NCBI GenBank assembly: GCA_029219385.1
Contig: JAQXTH010000035.1
Coordinates: 1-63,395, forward strand
Direction: 5' to 3'
DNA from: Prevotellaceae bacterium
Lineage (GTDB): Bacteria; Bacteroidota; Bacteroidia; Bacteroidales; Bacteroidaceae
DNA: 63,395 nt
Shown in pieces: positions 46,544-56,507 of the stretch (its first letter is position 1; each line of letters starts with the position of its first letter). The translations under genes were made by a program, and so were the position numbers. A model generated the notes under the pieces. The model was not told where the DNA came from and searched no databases. It saw only the letters and a list, made by a program, of their open reading frames with translations.

Positions 46544-47074
46544 GACTATATTTTGCTAAAATAATCGGTCTTCAGAAAAGAATAATTAACGATCGTCATG
46601 CACAAAATCAACAAATAATCATAAAACACCAAATTTTTCTTTCAAGAAATGGTCTTATTAAAAATTTCTATATCTTTGCGCTTGAAAATAAAATCCGAAA
46701 TTCCAAACTATAATCAATAACTCTAAGGATCTACTGTTGTATGTGGTGATAGAGAGAAAAAAAGGCCTTGCCGGAAAAAAGGAAATGAGTTGAAGTTTTG
46801 TGGAGAGCATACATATATAGAATGTGTTGCGACAAAATCAACAAGCGACAATTGTACTCACCCTTGCTAAAATTATCTTAAGTTCATATCAACCATTACC
46901 CTTTTAAAAGATCAATTGGCTTTTTGTAGCATTATTGATAAGAATATTATAATAACACAATAATTGCCCTGAGAACAAATAAAATTACGACCCATTTTAC
47001 CATCTTTTCTTATAACTATTTTTTGAAAGCCTATTATATTTTGTAGAAATATTATACTTTATAATGGAATTAAC
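46544..47074. other. AT-rich intergenic DNA
   Basis: No gene longer than 20 codons is supported. A -7 box lies at 46671-46678 (TATCTTTG), about 400 bp before the next gene. GC is very low, as in the neighbouring lipoprotein. Confidence 0.45.
46671..46678 (+). promoter_or_regulatory. -7 box in accessory patch
   Basis: TATCTTTG. If it drives the lipoprotein at 47075 the leader is about 390 nt long. Confidence 0.45.
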
Positions 47075-48196
47075 ATGAAAAAAATCCTCTTTTTTATCAT
47101 TATTACAAACATGATAGTCTTCAGTTCATGTAACTCAAACAGAAAGACTAATAAAGGTGTAATTTTCAACATTCAAGAAGTTGATAAAGTTTTCTCAAAA
47201 GACGCTTTAGAAGGTCAAGGTATCATAGCATTATCTAATGACTGCAATGCTTCATTTGAAAAAGTGGACAACATACAATATTATGACAATAACATATTGA
47301 TTAGAGATTCAAAGGATCAACTTTTTTTGTTTTCAAATGACGGTGCTTTCATTTCAAATTCCAAGAAAATACATGGCAAGGGAAAAGGAGAGTATTATTT
47401 ATGCTTAGCCTACTCTCTTAACCAATACAGTAACAAAATTGAAATTCTTGTTCCTGACGGCATAATGTTTTACGATGTCAAATTCAACTTCATAAAAAAA
47501 GTTAAATTCAATAACACAGATTACAATTCATCACTGTTCAACTATATTTGTGATTTATCAGAAGACAAACATCTCCTATTATGCCCAAACGAAGATGGAG
47601 AGCCTAAAATATACATCTACGATTCAAGTATAGAAAAAATTGTTCACTCCGCTCCATGCCCTTCAGAATATAAGGAACTTACAATGCAAAGACAATGTCT
47701 TAGCGACACAGATTTTATTGCATTCCCATGCCTAAATTACACTTTTTATTCAATCAATAACAAGAACTACAATGTTAAGCCTGAATTTACGCTTGATTTC
47801 GGGAATAAGAATCTCTTAAAAGCAGAATATGATAATATTAATGGCATTGATAACAAACAGTTATTTCTCTTTGAGTGTAAACAATCATTACCTCTTAGAG
47901 CATTTAAAAGTAATGACAAAGTTGCAGTTTTAGTAAAAGAGGGACCACTAAGAAAAGATTTCATAACTCTTTTATTAGATTTAAAAACTAAGAAACATAA
48001 AATAATACTTGGTACTGATGAAAAAAAGTTCCCGATTTGGGATTATTTTAAAAACAACACATTCTACACATGTCTAACCGGAGAAGAACTAAAAGAATAC
48101 GTAGACACAACTCTATTAGACCAAAAATCTAAACGTATTTTTACCTCTTCCTCAGACAGTCCCAACTATTATATTCTTACACAAAAAATAAAATAA
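47075..48196 (+). CDS. 6-bladed beta-propeller lipoprotein
   Basis: 373 residues. The signal peptide ends VFSSC (Cys19). The body has the recurring propeller pattern of Bacteroidales PF17170-type lipoproteins: 'NILIRDSKDQLFLFSNDGAF', 'HLLLCPNEDGEPKIYIYDSS' and KVAVLVKEGPLRKDFITLLL. Its role is unknown. GC is far below the core genes, a sign of transfer. It stands alone, with no partner of the NVEALA-peptide type seen next to it. Confidence 0.8.
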   Translation: MKKILFFIIITNMIVFSSCNSNRKTNKGVIFNIQEVDKVFSKDALEGQGIIALSNDCNASFEKVDNIQYYDNNILIRDSKDQLFLFSNDGAFISNSKKIHGKGKGEYYLCLAYSLNQYSNKIEILVPDGIMFYDVKFNFIKKVKFNNTDYNSSLFNYICDLSEDKHLLLCPNEDGEPKIYIYDSSIEKIVHSAPCPSEYKELTMQRQCLSDTDFIAFPCLNYTFYSINNKNYNVKPEFTLDFGNKNLLKAEYDNINGIDNKQLFLFECKQSLPLRAFKSNDKVAVLVKEGPLRKDFITLLLDLKTKKHKIILGTDEKKFPIWDYFKNNTFYTCLTGEELKEYVDTTLLDQKSKRIFTSSSDSPNYYILTQKIK

Positions 48197-48328
48197 AATT
48201 GTTTAATACAGATTTTACAAAAAATCGGCTATCAAGTTAAGTGAAAAAGCATTGCCTTTATAACATGTTTCATAAAAACAACCGCTTTACGCCCGGAATA
48301 AATTGTCACTATTCCAAATAAATATACC

Positions 48329-48358
48329 AAAGCAGTCCTCGAGGGCTGCTTTTTTTAT
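48329..48358 (+). terminator. intrinsic terminator
   Basis: AAAGCAG-CCTCGAGG-CTGCTTT stem-loop with a run of seven T, 133 bp past the propeller gene. Confidence 0.82.
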
Positions 48359-48817
48359 TTGCCAAAAAGACTCCGCGCGACCAAAAATAAATGACAATTA
48401 TACAAATTTGAATGCAGGGCGTCAAAAATCAGCCGCAACACGTCAAAATTTCAATGCTTCACGACCCAACGATTTATTCTCGGCCGAAAATCTTAGTATC
48501 TCCGCCCGAAAATCTTAGTATCTCCGCCCGGAAATCTTAGTATCTTCGGCCGGAAATAAATAGAGAAGTCCGCTCAAAATTTTTTCAAGCCAAAGCGAAT
48601 AAAAATCCCGATTGCAAACGCCTTCGTCTATCCATTCGCCACGACAACAAACCCACTGACTTAAAAAATCCTCCTACTCCTCAGACAGGAATTTATGAAA
48701 CCTGCCATTCAACAAAACACTTCAAAGCACAAAAACAAAAAGCCATTGACTTCATATATCAAACCCAAGAAAAACAAGCCAAGTCTGAATCTTAGTGACC
48801 GAGTTGGGATTATAATT
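48359..48817. other. intergenic DNA with tandem repeat
   Basis: No gene supported. It holds the 22-bp tandem repeat at 48481-48546 and otherwise AT-rich unique sequence. Confidence 0.5.
48481..48546. repeat. 22-bp tandem repeat, three units
   Basis: Three units of 22 bp begin at 48481, 48503 and 48525, each with CGAAAATCTTAGTATC or a one-base variant, and a degenerate fourth start (CGGCCGGAAAT) at 48547. Confidence 0.88.
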
Positions 48818-48849
48818 ATTGGATATTCAAATTATTATTTATAACTTTG
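48818..48849 (+). promoter_or_regulatory. GH3 operon promoter
   Basis: -33 ATTG (48818-48821), 20-bp spacer, -7 TAACTTTG (48842-48849). It lies inside the upstream open frame of the GH3 gene, so the true start must be downstream. Confidence 0.78.
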
Positions 48850-48893
48850 CCACCCATAAACATACAACTGCACGTTATCAACTCGCAAAACAA

Positions 48894-50414
48894 ATGGGCA
48901 TAACAAAACTTCTCTTACCTATATTTAATAAGAGGTATGAAAAACTGCGCCACAGCGAACTCCACGCCAAGGAAGAACAAATCGCTTTGCTGCAAAAAAT
49001 GGTCGGTCTCGCCTCAGAAACGGAATATGGCCGCCGACACAACTTCAAAGACATCAAAAACTACGACGACTTCAAAGCCCGTGTGCCGGTAAACACCTAC
49101 GAGCAACTGAAAGGCGACATCGATCGTATGCGCCACGGTCAAAGCGACGTGTTATGGCCCGGCAGGGTGAAATGGTATGCCAAATCCTCCGGCACCACCA
49201 ACGACAAGAGCAAATACATTCCCGTGAGCAGTCGCGGACTGAAAGACACCCACTATAAAGGCGGCAGCTGCGTGGTGACCTACTATCTCCACAACAATCC
49301 CCGGAGCCGCCTCTTCGACGGCCGTTCTCTGATCTTGGGTGGCAGCCACGAGCAGAACTACGACGTGAAGGAAAGTCTCGTGGGCGACCTCAGCGCAATT
49401 TTGATTGAAAACATCAGTCCGTTGGTAAACCTCGTGAGAGTGCCTGCCAAGAAGACCGCCCTCCTTAGTGACTTTGAGGTGAAGCGCGACAAGATTGCCC
49501 GCGAAGCCATCGGCAAAAACGTGACAAACATAAGCGGAGTGCCATCGTGGATGCTCTCTGTGCTCAACCGCATGATGGAATTGGGCAACACCAACGACGT
49601 GAGCACCCTATGGCCCAACCTCGAAGTGTTTTTCCACGGCGGAGTGGCCTTCACCCCCTATCGCGAGCGCTATCGCGAGATTATCTCATCGCCCAACATG
49701 CACTATATGGAGACCTACAACGCCAGCGAGGGGTTCTTTGGAGTGCAAAACGAGCCCGACGACCCCTCCATGCTGCTGCTGACCAACCTGGGTGTGTTTT
49801 ATGAGTTTATTCCGCTCGAAGAGGTGGGCAGCGACAACCCCACCACCCTGCCGATATGGCAGGTGGAGACAGGGCGCAACTATGCCATGGTGATTTCAAC
49901 CACCAGCGGCTTGTGGCGTTACCAGATTGGCGACACGGTGAAGTTTACGCGCCTCAACCCATATAAATTCATCATCAGCGGACGCACCAAGAGTTTCATC
50001 AACGCCTTTGGCGAAGAACTCATGGTCGACAATGCCGAGAAAGGACTGCAAGAAGCCTGCCGCGCCACCGGGGCAGAGGTTGCGGAATATACCGCCGCGC
50101 CCATCTTTATGGATGCCAACGGAAAATGCAGCCACCAATGGGTGATAGACTTCAGAAAAATGCCCGACAGCCTCGACCGCTTTGCCACCTCTCTCGACGA
50201 GGCTCTGCAAAAAATCAACTCCGACTACGAGGCCAAACGATTTAAAAACATCACCCTGCAGCCACTGCAAATCGTCGTGGCACCCAACGGCCTCTTCGAC
50301 CAATGGCTCAAGAGCAAAGGCAAGTTGGGCGGACAACACAAAGTGCCGCGACTGGCCAACGACCGCAAGATAATCGACGAAGTATTGGCCATGATTAACA
50401 ACAACCACAACTAA
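48894..50414 (+). CDS. GH3-like acyl-adenylating enzyme
   Basis: 506 residues of the GH3 auxin-responsive promoter family, which in plants couple amino acids to acyl acids through an adenylate. Bacteroidetes carry a conserved member of unknown substrate. The adenylate-binding loop is visible as 'WYAKSSGTTNDKSKYIPVSS', with 'METYNASEGFFGVQNEPDD' and 'LWRYQIGDTVKFTRLNPYKF' further on. Domain order is normal. The frame runs upstream to 48819, but the promoter lies there, so I take ATG 48894. It is followed by an Ig-like lipoprotein and a DUF3108 protein. Confidence 0.9.
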   Translation: MGITKLLLPIFNKRYEKLRHSELHAKEEQIALLQKMVGLASETEYGRRHNFKDIKNYDDFKARVPVNTYEQLKGDIDRMRHGQSDVLWPGRVKWYAKSSGTTNDKSKYIPVSSRGLKDTHYKGGSCVVTYYLHNNPRSRLFDGRSLILGGSHEQNYDVKESLVGDLSAILIENISPLVNLVRVPAKKTALLSDFEVKRDKIAREAIGKNVTNISGVPSWMLSVLNRMMELGNTNDVSTLWPNLEVFFHGGVAFTPYRERYREIISSPNMHYMETYNASEGFFGVQNEPDDPSMLLLTNLGVFYEFIPLEEVGSDNPTTLPIWQVETGRNYAMVISTTSGLWRYQIGDTVKFTRLNPYKFIISGRTKSFINAFGEELMVDNAEKGLQEACRATGAEVAEYTAAPIFMDANGKCSHQWVIDFRKMPDSLDRFATSLDEALQKINSDYEAKRFKNITLQPLQIVVAPNGLFDQWLKSKGKLGGQHKVPRLANDRKIIDEVLAMINNNHN

Positions 50415-50452
50415 CAAACACCACTCCACCCCATCTTCTGCCAACGCTTTCC

Positions 50453-52378
50453 ATGAAAATGAAAACGACCACCATAATCTCTCGCCTCATCCTATGGGCA
50501 ACAGCACTGGCCCTGTGGGCCTGCGCACGACCCGGCACTCCCGACGGCGGTCCCTACGACGAGACCCCACCCCGCGTGACGGGCGCACAACCCGCCGACG
50601 GAGCCACCAACAGCCGCTCAAAAAACATAGATATTTTCTTTGATGAATATGTGAAGCTCGAGAGAGCAGCCGAAAAAATAGTTGTTTCGCCCCCACAAAT
50701 CAACATGCCCGAAATATCTGCGTCGGGGCGCAAGATAAAAGTTAAACTGCTCGACACCATACAGCAAAACACCACCTACACCATCGACTTTGGCGATGCC
50801 ATTGTCGACAACAACGAGGGCAACCCCATGGGCAAATACACCTACACATTCTCAACGGGCGAAAGACTCGACACGCTCGAGGTGAGTGGCAAGGTGGTTG
50901 ACGCACGCAACCTCGAGCCCATCAAAGGCATCATCGTGGGCCTTCACTCCGACACGACCGACACCGCCTTCACCACCAAACCCTTTGACCGCATGGCACG
51001 CACCAACGGCAGCGGAGAGTTTACCATAAAGGGAGTGGCACCGGGCGCATATCGCATCTATGCCCTGCAAGATGCCGACGGCAACTATGCCTTCAACCAA
51101 AAAAGCGAGAAAATTGCATTCAGCCACCAAATCGTGAGACCTCGCTGTTTTGCCGACATGAGAGCCGACACCGTTTGGCGCGACTCCACCCACTACGATT
51201 CAATAAAGATGGTGAACTACACACATTTCGTGCCCGACGACATTGTGCTTTGCGCCTTTGGCGAGACCACCCTCGACCGTCACCTCCTGAAGGCGGAGCG
51301 CAAAGTGCCCGAACACTTTGAAATCTATTTCACCGGTCCCTCCGACCGCCACCCCATCATCAAAGGACTAAACTTCGACGAGAGCAAACTGTTGGCAGAA
51401 TATTCCATCAACAACGACACCATAACCTATTGGATTGCCGACACCGCCATTGTGCATACCGACACACTGCGCGCCACACTCACCTTTATGGAAAACGACT
51501 CGGTGGGCAACCTCGTGGAACGCACCGAGGAACTCGATCTGATAAGCCGATTGCCACGTTCGCGACAAATAAAGTTTGAGCAGGAGGCCTATAAGGAGTG
51601 GGCGCAGAAACAAGAAAAGCGCAAGAAGAAAAACCTGCCCTACCAGACAGAGATGCCACCCGAGAGACTCAACCTCAGCATTTCGTGTGGCACAACGCTC
51701 GACCTCTACAAAAACATTGTCTTTGAGTCAACCGAACCGATTAGCAGCGCAGACACCTCGATGTTTCACCTATATATAAAGGTAGACACTCTCTATGTGC
51801 CTGCCCCCCACATAGTGGAGCGCAACGCCGACAGCCGAATGAAATATACCATGTATGGAGAATGGCGACCCGAACAACAATATGCCCTCATCGTCGACTC
51901 GGCGGCATTTAAGAGCATCTACGGCAAGGAGTCAGCAACTCAGGAACTGAGATTTTCCATTCCTCCGCTCGACAACTACTGCACATTTACCGCTGTGATT
52001 GAGGGGCGCAACGACTCCACCATGATAGTCGAACTGCTCAACAACTCCGACCGCGCTGTCAGAACTCAGCGCACCAAGGAGGGCAGGGCCGACTTCTTCT
52101 TCATGAAACCGGGCACCTACTATATGCGCGCATTTGCCGACCGTAACGGCAACGGCAAGTGGGACGAAGGAAACTATGCCCTCAACCTACAGCCCGAAGA
52201 GGTCTACTACTACCACTCACCACTGCGTTTGCGCGCAAAGTGGGATCTCGAACAGACATGGAATCTCTCATCGCGACCGCTCGGCAAACAAAAACCCATG
52301 GCCATCACCAAACAAAAGCCCGACAAGGAAAAGAAAATTCAAAACCGCAACATTGAGCGGGCCAAGAAATGGAAATAA
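50453..52378 (+). CDS. Ig-like (Big_5/SbsA-type) domain lipoprotein
   Basis: 641 residues. Lipobox ALWAC (Cys24) then ARPGTPDGGPYDETPPRV, the usual start of this Bacteroidetes family. An Ig-like SbsA/Big_5 domain covers about 38-130 ('KNIDIFFDEYVKL', TYTFSTGERL), a carboxypeptidase-regulatory-like fold follows ('VSGKVVDARNLEPIKG', 'RTNGSGEFTIKGVAPG'), and the rest is beta-rich with a basic C terminus. Outer-membrane or periplasmic; function unknown. Downstream of GH3 by 38 bp, DUF3108 18 bp later. Confidence 0.85.
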   Translation: MKMKTTTIISRLILWATALALWACARPGTPDGGPYDETPPRVTGAQPADGATNSRSKNIDIFFDEYVKLERAAEKIVVSPPQINMPEISASGRKIKVKLLDTIQQNTTYTIDFGDAIVDNNEGNPMGKYTYTFSTGERLDTLEVSGKVVDARNLEPIKGIIVGLHSDTTDTAFTTKPFDRMARTNGSGEFTIKGVAPGAYRIYALQDADGNYAFNQKSEKIAFSHQIVRPRCFADMRADTVWRDSTHYDSIKMVNYTHFVPDDIVLCAFGETTLDRHLLKAERKVPEHFEIYFTGPSDRHPIIKGLNFDESKLLAEYSINNDTITYWIADTAIVHTDTLRATLTFMENDSVGNLVERTEELDLISRLPRSRQIKFEQEAYKEWAQKQEKRKKKNLPYQTEMPPERLNLSISCGTTLDLYKNIVFESTEPISSADTSMFHLYIKVDTLYVPAPHIVERNADSRMKYTMYGEWRPEQQYALIVDSAAFKSIYGKESATQELRFSIPPLDNYCTFTAVIEGRNDSTMIVELLNNSDRAVRTQRTKEGRADFFFMKPGTYYMRAFADRNGNGKWDEGNYALNLQPEEVYYYHSPLRLRAKWDLEQTWNLSSRPLGKQKPMAITKQKPDKEKKIQNRNIERAKKWK

Positions 52379-52396
52379 CTTCCACCAAAACAGACC

Positions 52397-53206
52397 ATGA
52401 CGACCAAAATCCTCAAACACACGACAATAATTCTCCTGTTGCTCGCCATAACCACTGCCTCCTCCAAGGCACAGACGGCATTCAAGGCGGGCGAAACACT
52501 GCAATACAGCCTTTACTATAACTGGAAATTCATCTGGGTGAAAGCCGGCAGCGCAACAATGACCATCACCCGTTCTTCTTTCAACAACACCCCCACCTTT
52601 CTCACCCGACTGCTGATGAGGGGTTCGCAAAAGGCCGACAACTACTTCGTCTTGCGCGACACACTGATGAGCCATGTCGCCACCGACAATCTCCGACCGC
52701 TCTATTACAAAAAAAACGACATAGAGGGCTCCTCCCATCGCAAACGCGAGGCATGGTATCACTATTCCGACAACCGATGCCGCGCCATTCAGCGATATAC
52801 GCGCAAAGACGGGAGCGTCACCAACAAAGACGAGACCCACCCGGCGCAAATACACGATATGCTCAGCATTCTTCTCAACGCTCGCAACTACAACACCTCG
52901 CAGTGGAAGCCCGGCAAACGCATCAACTTCCTCATGACCGACGGCAACGGAGTGAAAAACCACTCCCTCATCTATCGCGGCACAGAGAAAATCAAGATAC
53001 GCAACAACGGCACAAAATATCGCTGTCTGAAACTCTCGTTTGTCGAGAAACGCAACAACAAGGAAAAAGAAGTGATCACCTTTTATGTGAGCGATGACAG
53101 CAACCACATTCCCGTGCGCCTCGACATGAACCTCAATTTTGGGTCGGCCAAAGCCTTTCTCACCAACCACAGCGGACTGAAAAACCCCATGAAAGCGCAA
53201 TATTAA
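52397..53206 (+). CDS. DUF3108 periplasmic protein
   Basis: 269 residues. Signal peptide to SSKA|Q. The DUF3108 beta-barrel-like fold is recognised from FKAGETLQYSLYYNWKFIWV near the start and 'NYFVLRDTLMSHVATDNLRP' later. Function unknown. Last gene of the GH3 run. A weak GCAC/GTGC hairpin follows about 60 bp later. Confidence 0.87.
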   Translation: MTTKILKHTTIILLLLAITTASSKAQTAFKAGETLQYSLYYNWKFIWVKAGSATMTITRSSFNNTPTFLTRLLMRGSQKADNYFVLRDTLMSHVATDNLRPLYYKKNDIEGSSHRKREAWYHYSDNRCRAIQRYTRKDGSVTNKDETHPAQIHDMLSILLNARNYNTSQWKPGKRINFLMTDGNGVKNHSLIYRGTEKIKIRNNGTKYRCLKLSFVEKRNNKEKEVITFYVSDDSNHIPVRLDMNLNFGSAKAFLTNHSGLKNPMKAQY

Positions 53207-53326
53207 ATTGGCTTCAAAGCATTCCCATAGACAGATTTCAGATTGTTTCCTTTAGTGTTTTCGCACACTTAACCCTTAAAAGTGCATTTTCAAGAGGTAA
53301 AAACACGCTCTCTGAAGAAAAATGCG

Positions 53327-53334
53327 TATTTTTG
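53327..53334 (+). promoter_or_regulatory. -7 box for the CoA-transferase
   Basis: TATTTTTG, 73 bp before the chosen ATG. Confidence 0.55.
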
Positions 53335-53407
53335 CTTTACACAAAAGAAAAACAAAGACTTATTTCATAATTACAAAACATACAACAAGAACAATAAAAC
53401 AACAATC

Positions 53408-54919
53408 ATGGCACTAACACGCATTACCGCCGCTGAAGCGGCCTCACTCATTCAAAACGGGCAAACGCTCGGTCTTAGCGGTTTCACACCGGCAGGCGCA
53501 CCCAAAAGCATTCCGGCAGAATTGGCAAAAAAAGCTGCCACCGAACACGCTGAGGGAAAACCTTTTAAAGTAAACATCTTCACCGGAGCCAGCACCGGCC
53601 AAAGTTGCGACGGAGAACTCAGCAACCAACAGGCAATCGGACTGCGCGCTCCCTATACCACCAACGGTGACTTCCGCAAACACGTGAACGCTTGCGAAAT
53701 ATCATATACCGACCTCAACCTCTCTAACATGGCCACCCAAATTCGCCAAGGCTATCTGGGCGACATTCACTGGGCCATACTCGAAGCCTGCGAAGTGGAG
53801 GAAGTGGGCGACAAAGCACGCATTTACCTCACTGCCGCCGGTGGCATAAGCCCCACCGTGGCACGCCTTGCTAAAAACGGTATCTTCATAGAGCTCAACG
53901 CTTTCCATAGCAAAGAGTCAATCGGCATCCACGATGTCTACGAAATAGAAGACCACCCCTATCGCACCCCCATAATGATCACCAAAGCCTCCGACCGCAT
54001 TGGCAAGACGTATGTGGAGGTCGACAAAAATCGCATTGTGGGCGTGGTGGAATGCGACATTCCCGACGAGGCACGCTCCTTTAAAGACCCCGACCCCATC
54101 ACCACACAGATCGGTCAAAACGTGGCAGACTTTTTGCTCTACAACCTGCGCAAGGGACTGATTCCAAAATCCTTCCTCAACCTGCAAAGCGGTGTGGGCT
54201 CGGGTGCCAACGCCGTGCTCGGTGCGTTGGGCCAATGCCCTGAAGTGCCAAACTTCAACATCTATACCGAAGTATTGCAAGACGCACCCGTGGCACTGAT
54301 GAAACAAGGCCGCGTGCTCTCGGCCTCGGCCTGCTCACTGACCGTCACCAACGACTGTCTGAAAGACATCTACTCAAACATGGATTTCTTTAAAGACAAA
54401 CTCGTGTTGCGCCCGTCGGAGATTTCCAACTGTCCCGAGGTGATTGCCCGCATCGGTGTATGTTCGCTCAACACAGCAATCGAAGCCGACATCTATGGCC
54501 ATGTGAACAGCACCAAGATCTGCGGCACCAAGATGATGAACGGCATAGGCGGTTCGGCAGACTTCACCAACAATGCCTATCTCTCTATCTTCACTTGTGG
54601 CAGCACCACCAAGGGCGGAGCCATTTCGAGCATCATTCCCTTCTGCTCCCACATCGACCACACCAGCCACTTCATCGATGCCATCATCACGGAATATGGC
54701 GTGGCCGACCTGCGTGGCAAGTGTGCCATGGAAAAAGCAGAGGCCATTATCGAAGTTGCCCACCCCGACTATCGTCCACTCTTGCGCGACTATCTCAAAC
54801 ATGCCGAGAAATTCGGAGGCCACACACACCACTGCCTCAGCGCGGCATTTGCCATGCACGACACCTTCTTGCGCAAAGGCGACATGCGCCTCACCGATTT
54901 TGCCGAATATATCAAATAA
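53408..54919 (+). CDS. acetyl-CoA hydrolase/CoA-transferase family protein
   Basis: 503-residue enzyme of the Ach1/AarC/Cat1 family, which moves CoA between acetate, succinate or similar acids or hydrolyses acetyl-CoA. The N-terminal glycine-rich CoA region 'LGLSGFTPAGAPKSIPAEL' and the conserved Glu in VGVVECDIPDEARSF (family nucleophile by alignment) are present, with 'LQSGVGSGANAVLGAL' further on. It supports acetate or succinate formation in fermentation. The frame is open to 53282, but the promoter lies inside it, so ATG 53408 (MALTRITAAEAASL) is chosen. Confidence 0.9.
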   Translation: MALTRITAAEAASLIQNGQTLGLSGFTPAGAPKSIPAELAKKAATEHAEGKPFKVNIFTGASTGQSCDGELSNQQAIGLRAPYTTNGDFRKHVNACEISYTDLNLSNMATQIRQGYLGDIHWAILEACEVEEVGDKARIYLTAAGGISPTVARLAKNGIFIELNAFHSKESIGIHDVYEIEDHPYRTPIMITKASDRIGKTYVEVDKNRIVGVVECDIPDEARSFKDPDPITTQIGQNVADFLLYNLRKGLIPKSFLNLQSGVGSGANAVLGALGQCPEVPNFNIYTEVLQDAPVALMKQGRVLSASACSLTVTNDCLKDIYSNMDFFKDKLVLRPSEISNCPEVIARIGVCSLNTAIEADIYGHVNSTKICGTKMMNGIGGSADFTNNAYLSIFTCGSTTKGGAISSIIPFCSHIDHTSHFIDAIITEYGVADLRGKCAMEKAEAIIEVAHPDYRPLLRDYLKHAEKFGGHTHHCLSAAFAMHDTFLRKGDMRLTDFAEYIK

Positions 54920-54941
54920 CACCCTCTTTCAAATTATCTGC

Positions 54942-56333
54942 ATGACAAAACATATCTTAATCGGAGCGGCTCTCTGTCTTGCCGCCTCCTCGGCCTCTGC
55001 CCAAAAGGAAATCACGCCCCAAATGTTGAAACAATTCCAAGACAGCTACAAATCAACAGGGGCAGACAAGGCTCTCGACAATGCTGTGGCTGCCAACGAG
55101 ATAAAAGTGTTGGCCCTCAACAACGAGACTATGGCACAGTTTGACACCGAGTTTTCAAACAAAGTGCCCTCAAAGGGCATCACCAACCAAAAGAGTTCGG
55201 GACGTTGCTGGCTCTTCACCGGTCTCAACGTATTGAGAGCCGACATGATAAACAAATACAAACTCGGAGCAATGGAGTTTTCGCAAAACTATTGTTTCTT
55301 CTACGACCAGTTGGAAAAGAGCAACCTCTTCCTCCAGGCCATCATTGACAATGGCAAGAAGCCCATGGACGACCGCACGGTTGACTGGCTCTTCCACAAC
55401 CCGTTGAGCGACGGTGGCACATTCTGCGGAGTGGCCGACGTGATTGCCAAATACGGACTTGTGCCAAGCGATGTGATGCCCGAGACCTACTCGTCTAACA
55501 GCACCGGCACCTACTCCATGCTGCTAAAGACCAAGTTGCGTGAATATGGTCTCACCCTGCGCAAGATGATTGCCGAGGGGAAAAACGAGAAACAGGTCAT
55601 GGCAAAGAAAGTTGAGATGCTCGGTGTGGTCTACAAGATGTTGGTGCGCTGCTTCGGCATTCCGCCTCAGAAATTCACCTACACCCTGCGCAACGCTGCC
55701 GGCAAGGTGATAAGCACCAAGGAATATACGCCCAAGTCTTTCTATGAAGAACACATCGGCATAGACCTGCGCAACAACTACTTCATGTTTATGAACGACC
55801 CCTCGCGCGAATACTACAAAACCTACGAGATAGACCTCGACCGACACAGTTATGACGGTCAGAACTGGGTGTTCCTCAACGTTCCGATGAGCGACATCAA
55901 GGAAATGGCCATAGCCTCCATAAAAGACAGCACAATGATGTATATGTCGTGTGACGTGGGCAAATGCAACGACTCCAAGCGTGGCTATTCCGACCCCGAT
56001 GTCTACAACTATGGCGAGATTTTCGGCACAGACTTCCCCATGAACAAAAAAGAGCGCATCTCGACCTTTGCCTCAGGCTCGACCCACGCCATGACCCTCA
56101 TGGCAGTAGACCTTGACCAACAGGGCAACGCCAAAAAATGGATGGTGGAAAACTCTTGGGGACCGACCTCCGGATTTAAAGGTCACATCATCATGAGCGA
56201 CAAATGGCTCGACGAATATCTCTTCCGCCTTGTGGTGGCAAAGAAATATGTCTCGCCCAAACTCACTGAGATGATGAAACAGAAGCCCATCCTCCTGCCT
56301 GCATGGGATCCCCTCTTCCTGCCCGAAGAATAA
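54942..56333 (+). CDS. C1B (bleomycin hydrolase-like) aminopeptidase, exported
   Basis: 463 residues with a signal peptide (1-20, SASA|Q), so periplasmic or surface, unlike the cytosolic PepC/BLH. The papain-type triad is complete: Gln83, Cys89 (SSGRCWLFTGLN), His382 (GSTHAMTLMAVD) and Asn404 (VENSWG). The C1B hallmark 'AMEFSQNYCFFYDQLEKSN' is present. The frame is open further upstream within the CoA-transferase gene, but ATG 54942 begins the signal peptide. It starts 22 bp after that gene. Confidence 0.92.
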   Translation: MTKHILIGAALCLAASSASAQKEITPQMLKQFQDSYKSTGADKALDNAVAANEIKVLALNNETMAQFDTEFSNKVPSKGITNQKSSGRCWLFTGLNVLRADMINKYKLGAMEFSQNYCFFYDQLEKSNLFLQAIIDNGKKPMDDRTVDWLFHNPLSDGGTFCGVADVIAKYGLVPSDVMPETYSSNSTGTYSMLLKTKLREYGLTLRKMIAEGKNEKQVMAKKVEMLGVVYKMLVRCFGIPPQKFTYTLRNAAGKVISTKEYTPKSFYEEHIGIDLRNNYFMFMNDPSREYYKTYEIDLDRHSYDGQNWVFLNVPMSDIKEMAIASIKDSTMMYMSCDVGKCNDSKRGYSDPDVYNYGEIFGTDFPMNKKERISTFASGSTHAMTLMAVDLDQQGNAKKWMVENSWGPTSGFKGHIIMSDKWLDEYLFRLVVAKKYVSPKLTEMMKQKPILLPAWDPLFLPEE

Positions 56334-56354
56334 CCCCCACCCACACAATACAAG

Positions 56355-56389
56355 ACTGCCTCACACGCCGGAATAGCGTGTGAGGCAGT
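56355..56389 (+). terminator. probable terminator
   Basis: Perfect 14-bp stem ACTGCCTCACACGC with its complement, 7-nt loop. The T-tail is short. Confidence 0.6.
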
Positions 56390-56470
56390 TTCATATCTAA
56401 CGTCAGAATTCCTGTTAGTTTTGTCTAAATGTCAACCGGATTGTGACTGCTTATTTGACGGAAATCAATC

Positions 56471-56507
56471 ACTCCGAAACATTGTCGCGCAAGACAAGTT
56501 TCGGAGT
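56471..56507. other. strong hairpin without T-tail
   Basis: ACTCCGAAAC and TTGTC pair with GACAA and GTTTCGGAGT (15 bp, one bulge). It lies between the C1B gene and the SGNH operon. Purpose unknown. Confidence 0.5.

Noticed and set aside
54573-54941. N-terminal extension of the C1B peptidase
   Set aside because: It is a shadow frame of the CoA-transferase gene.
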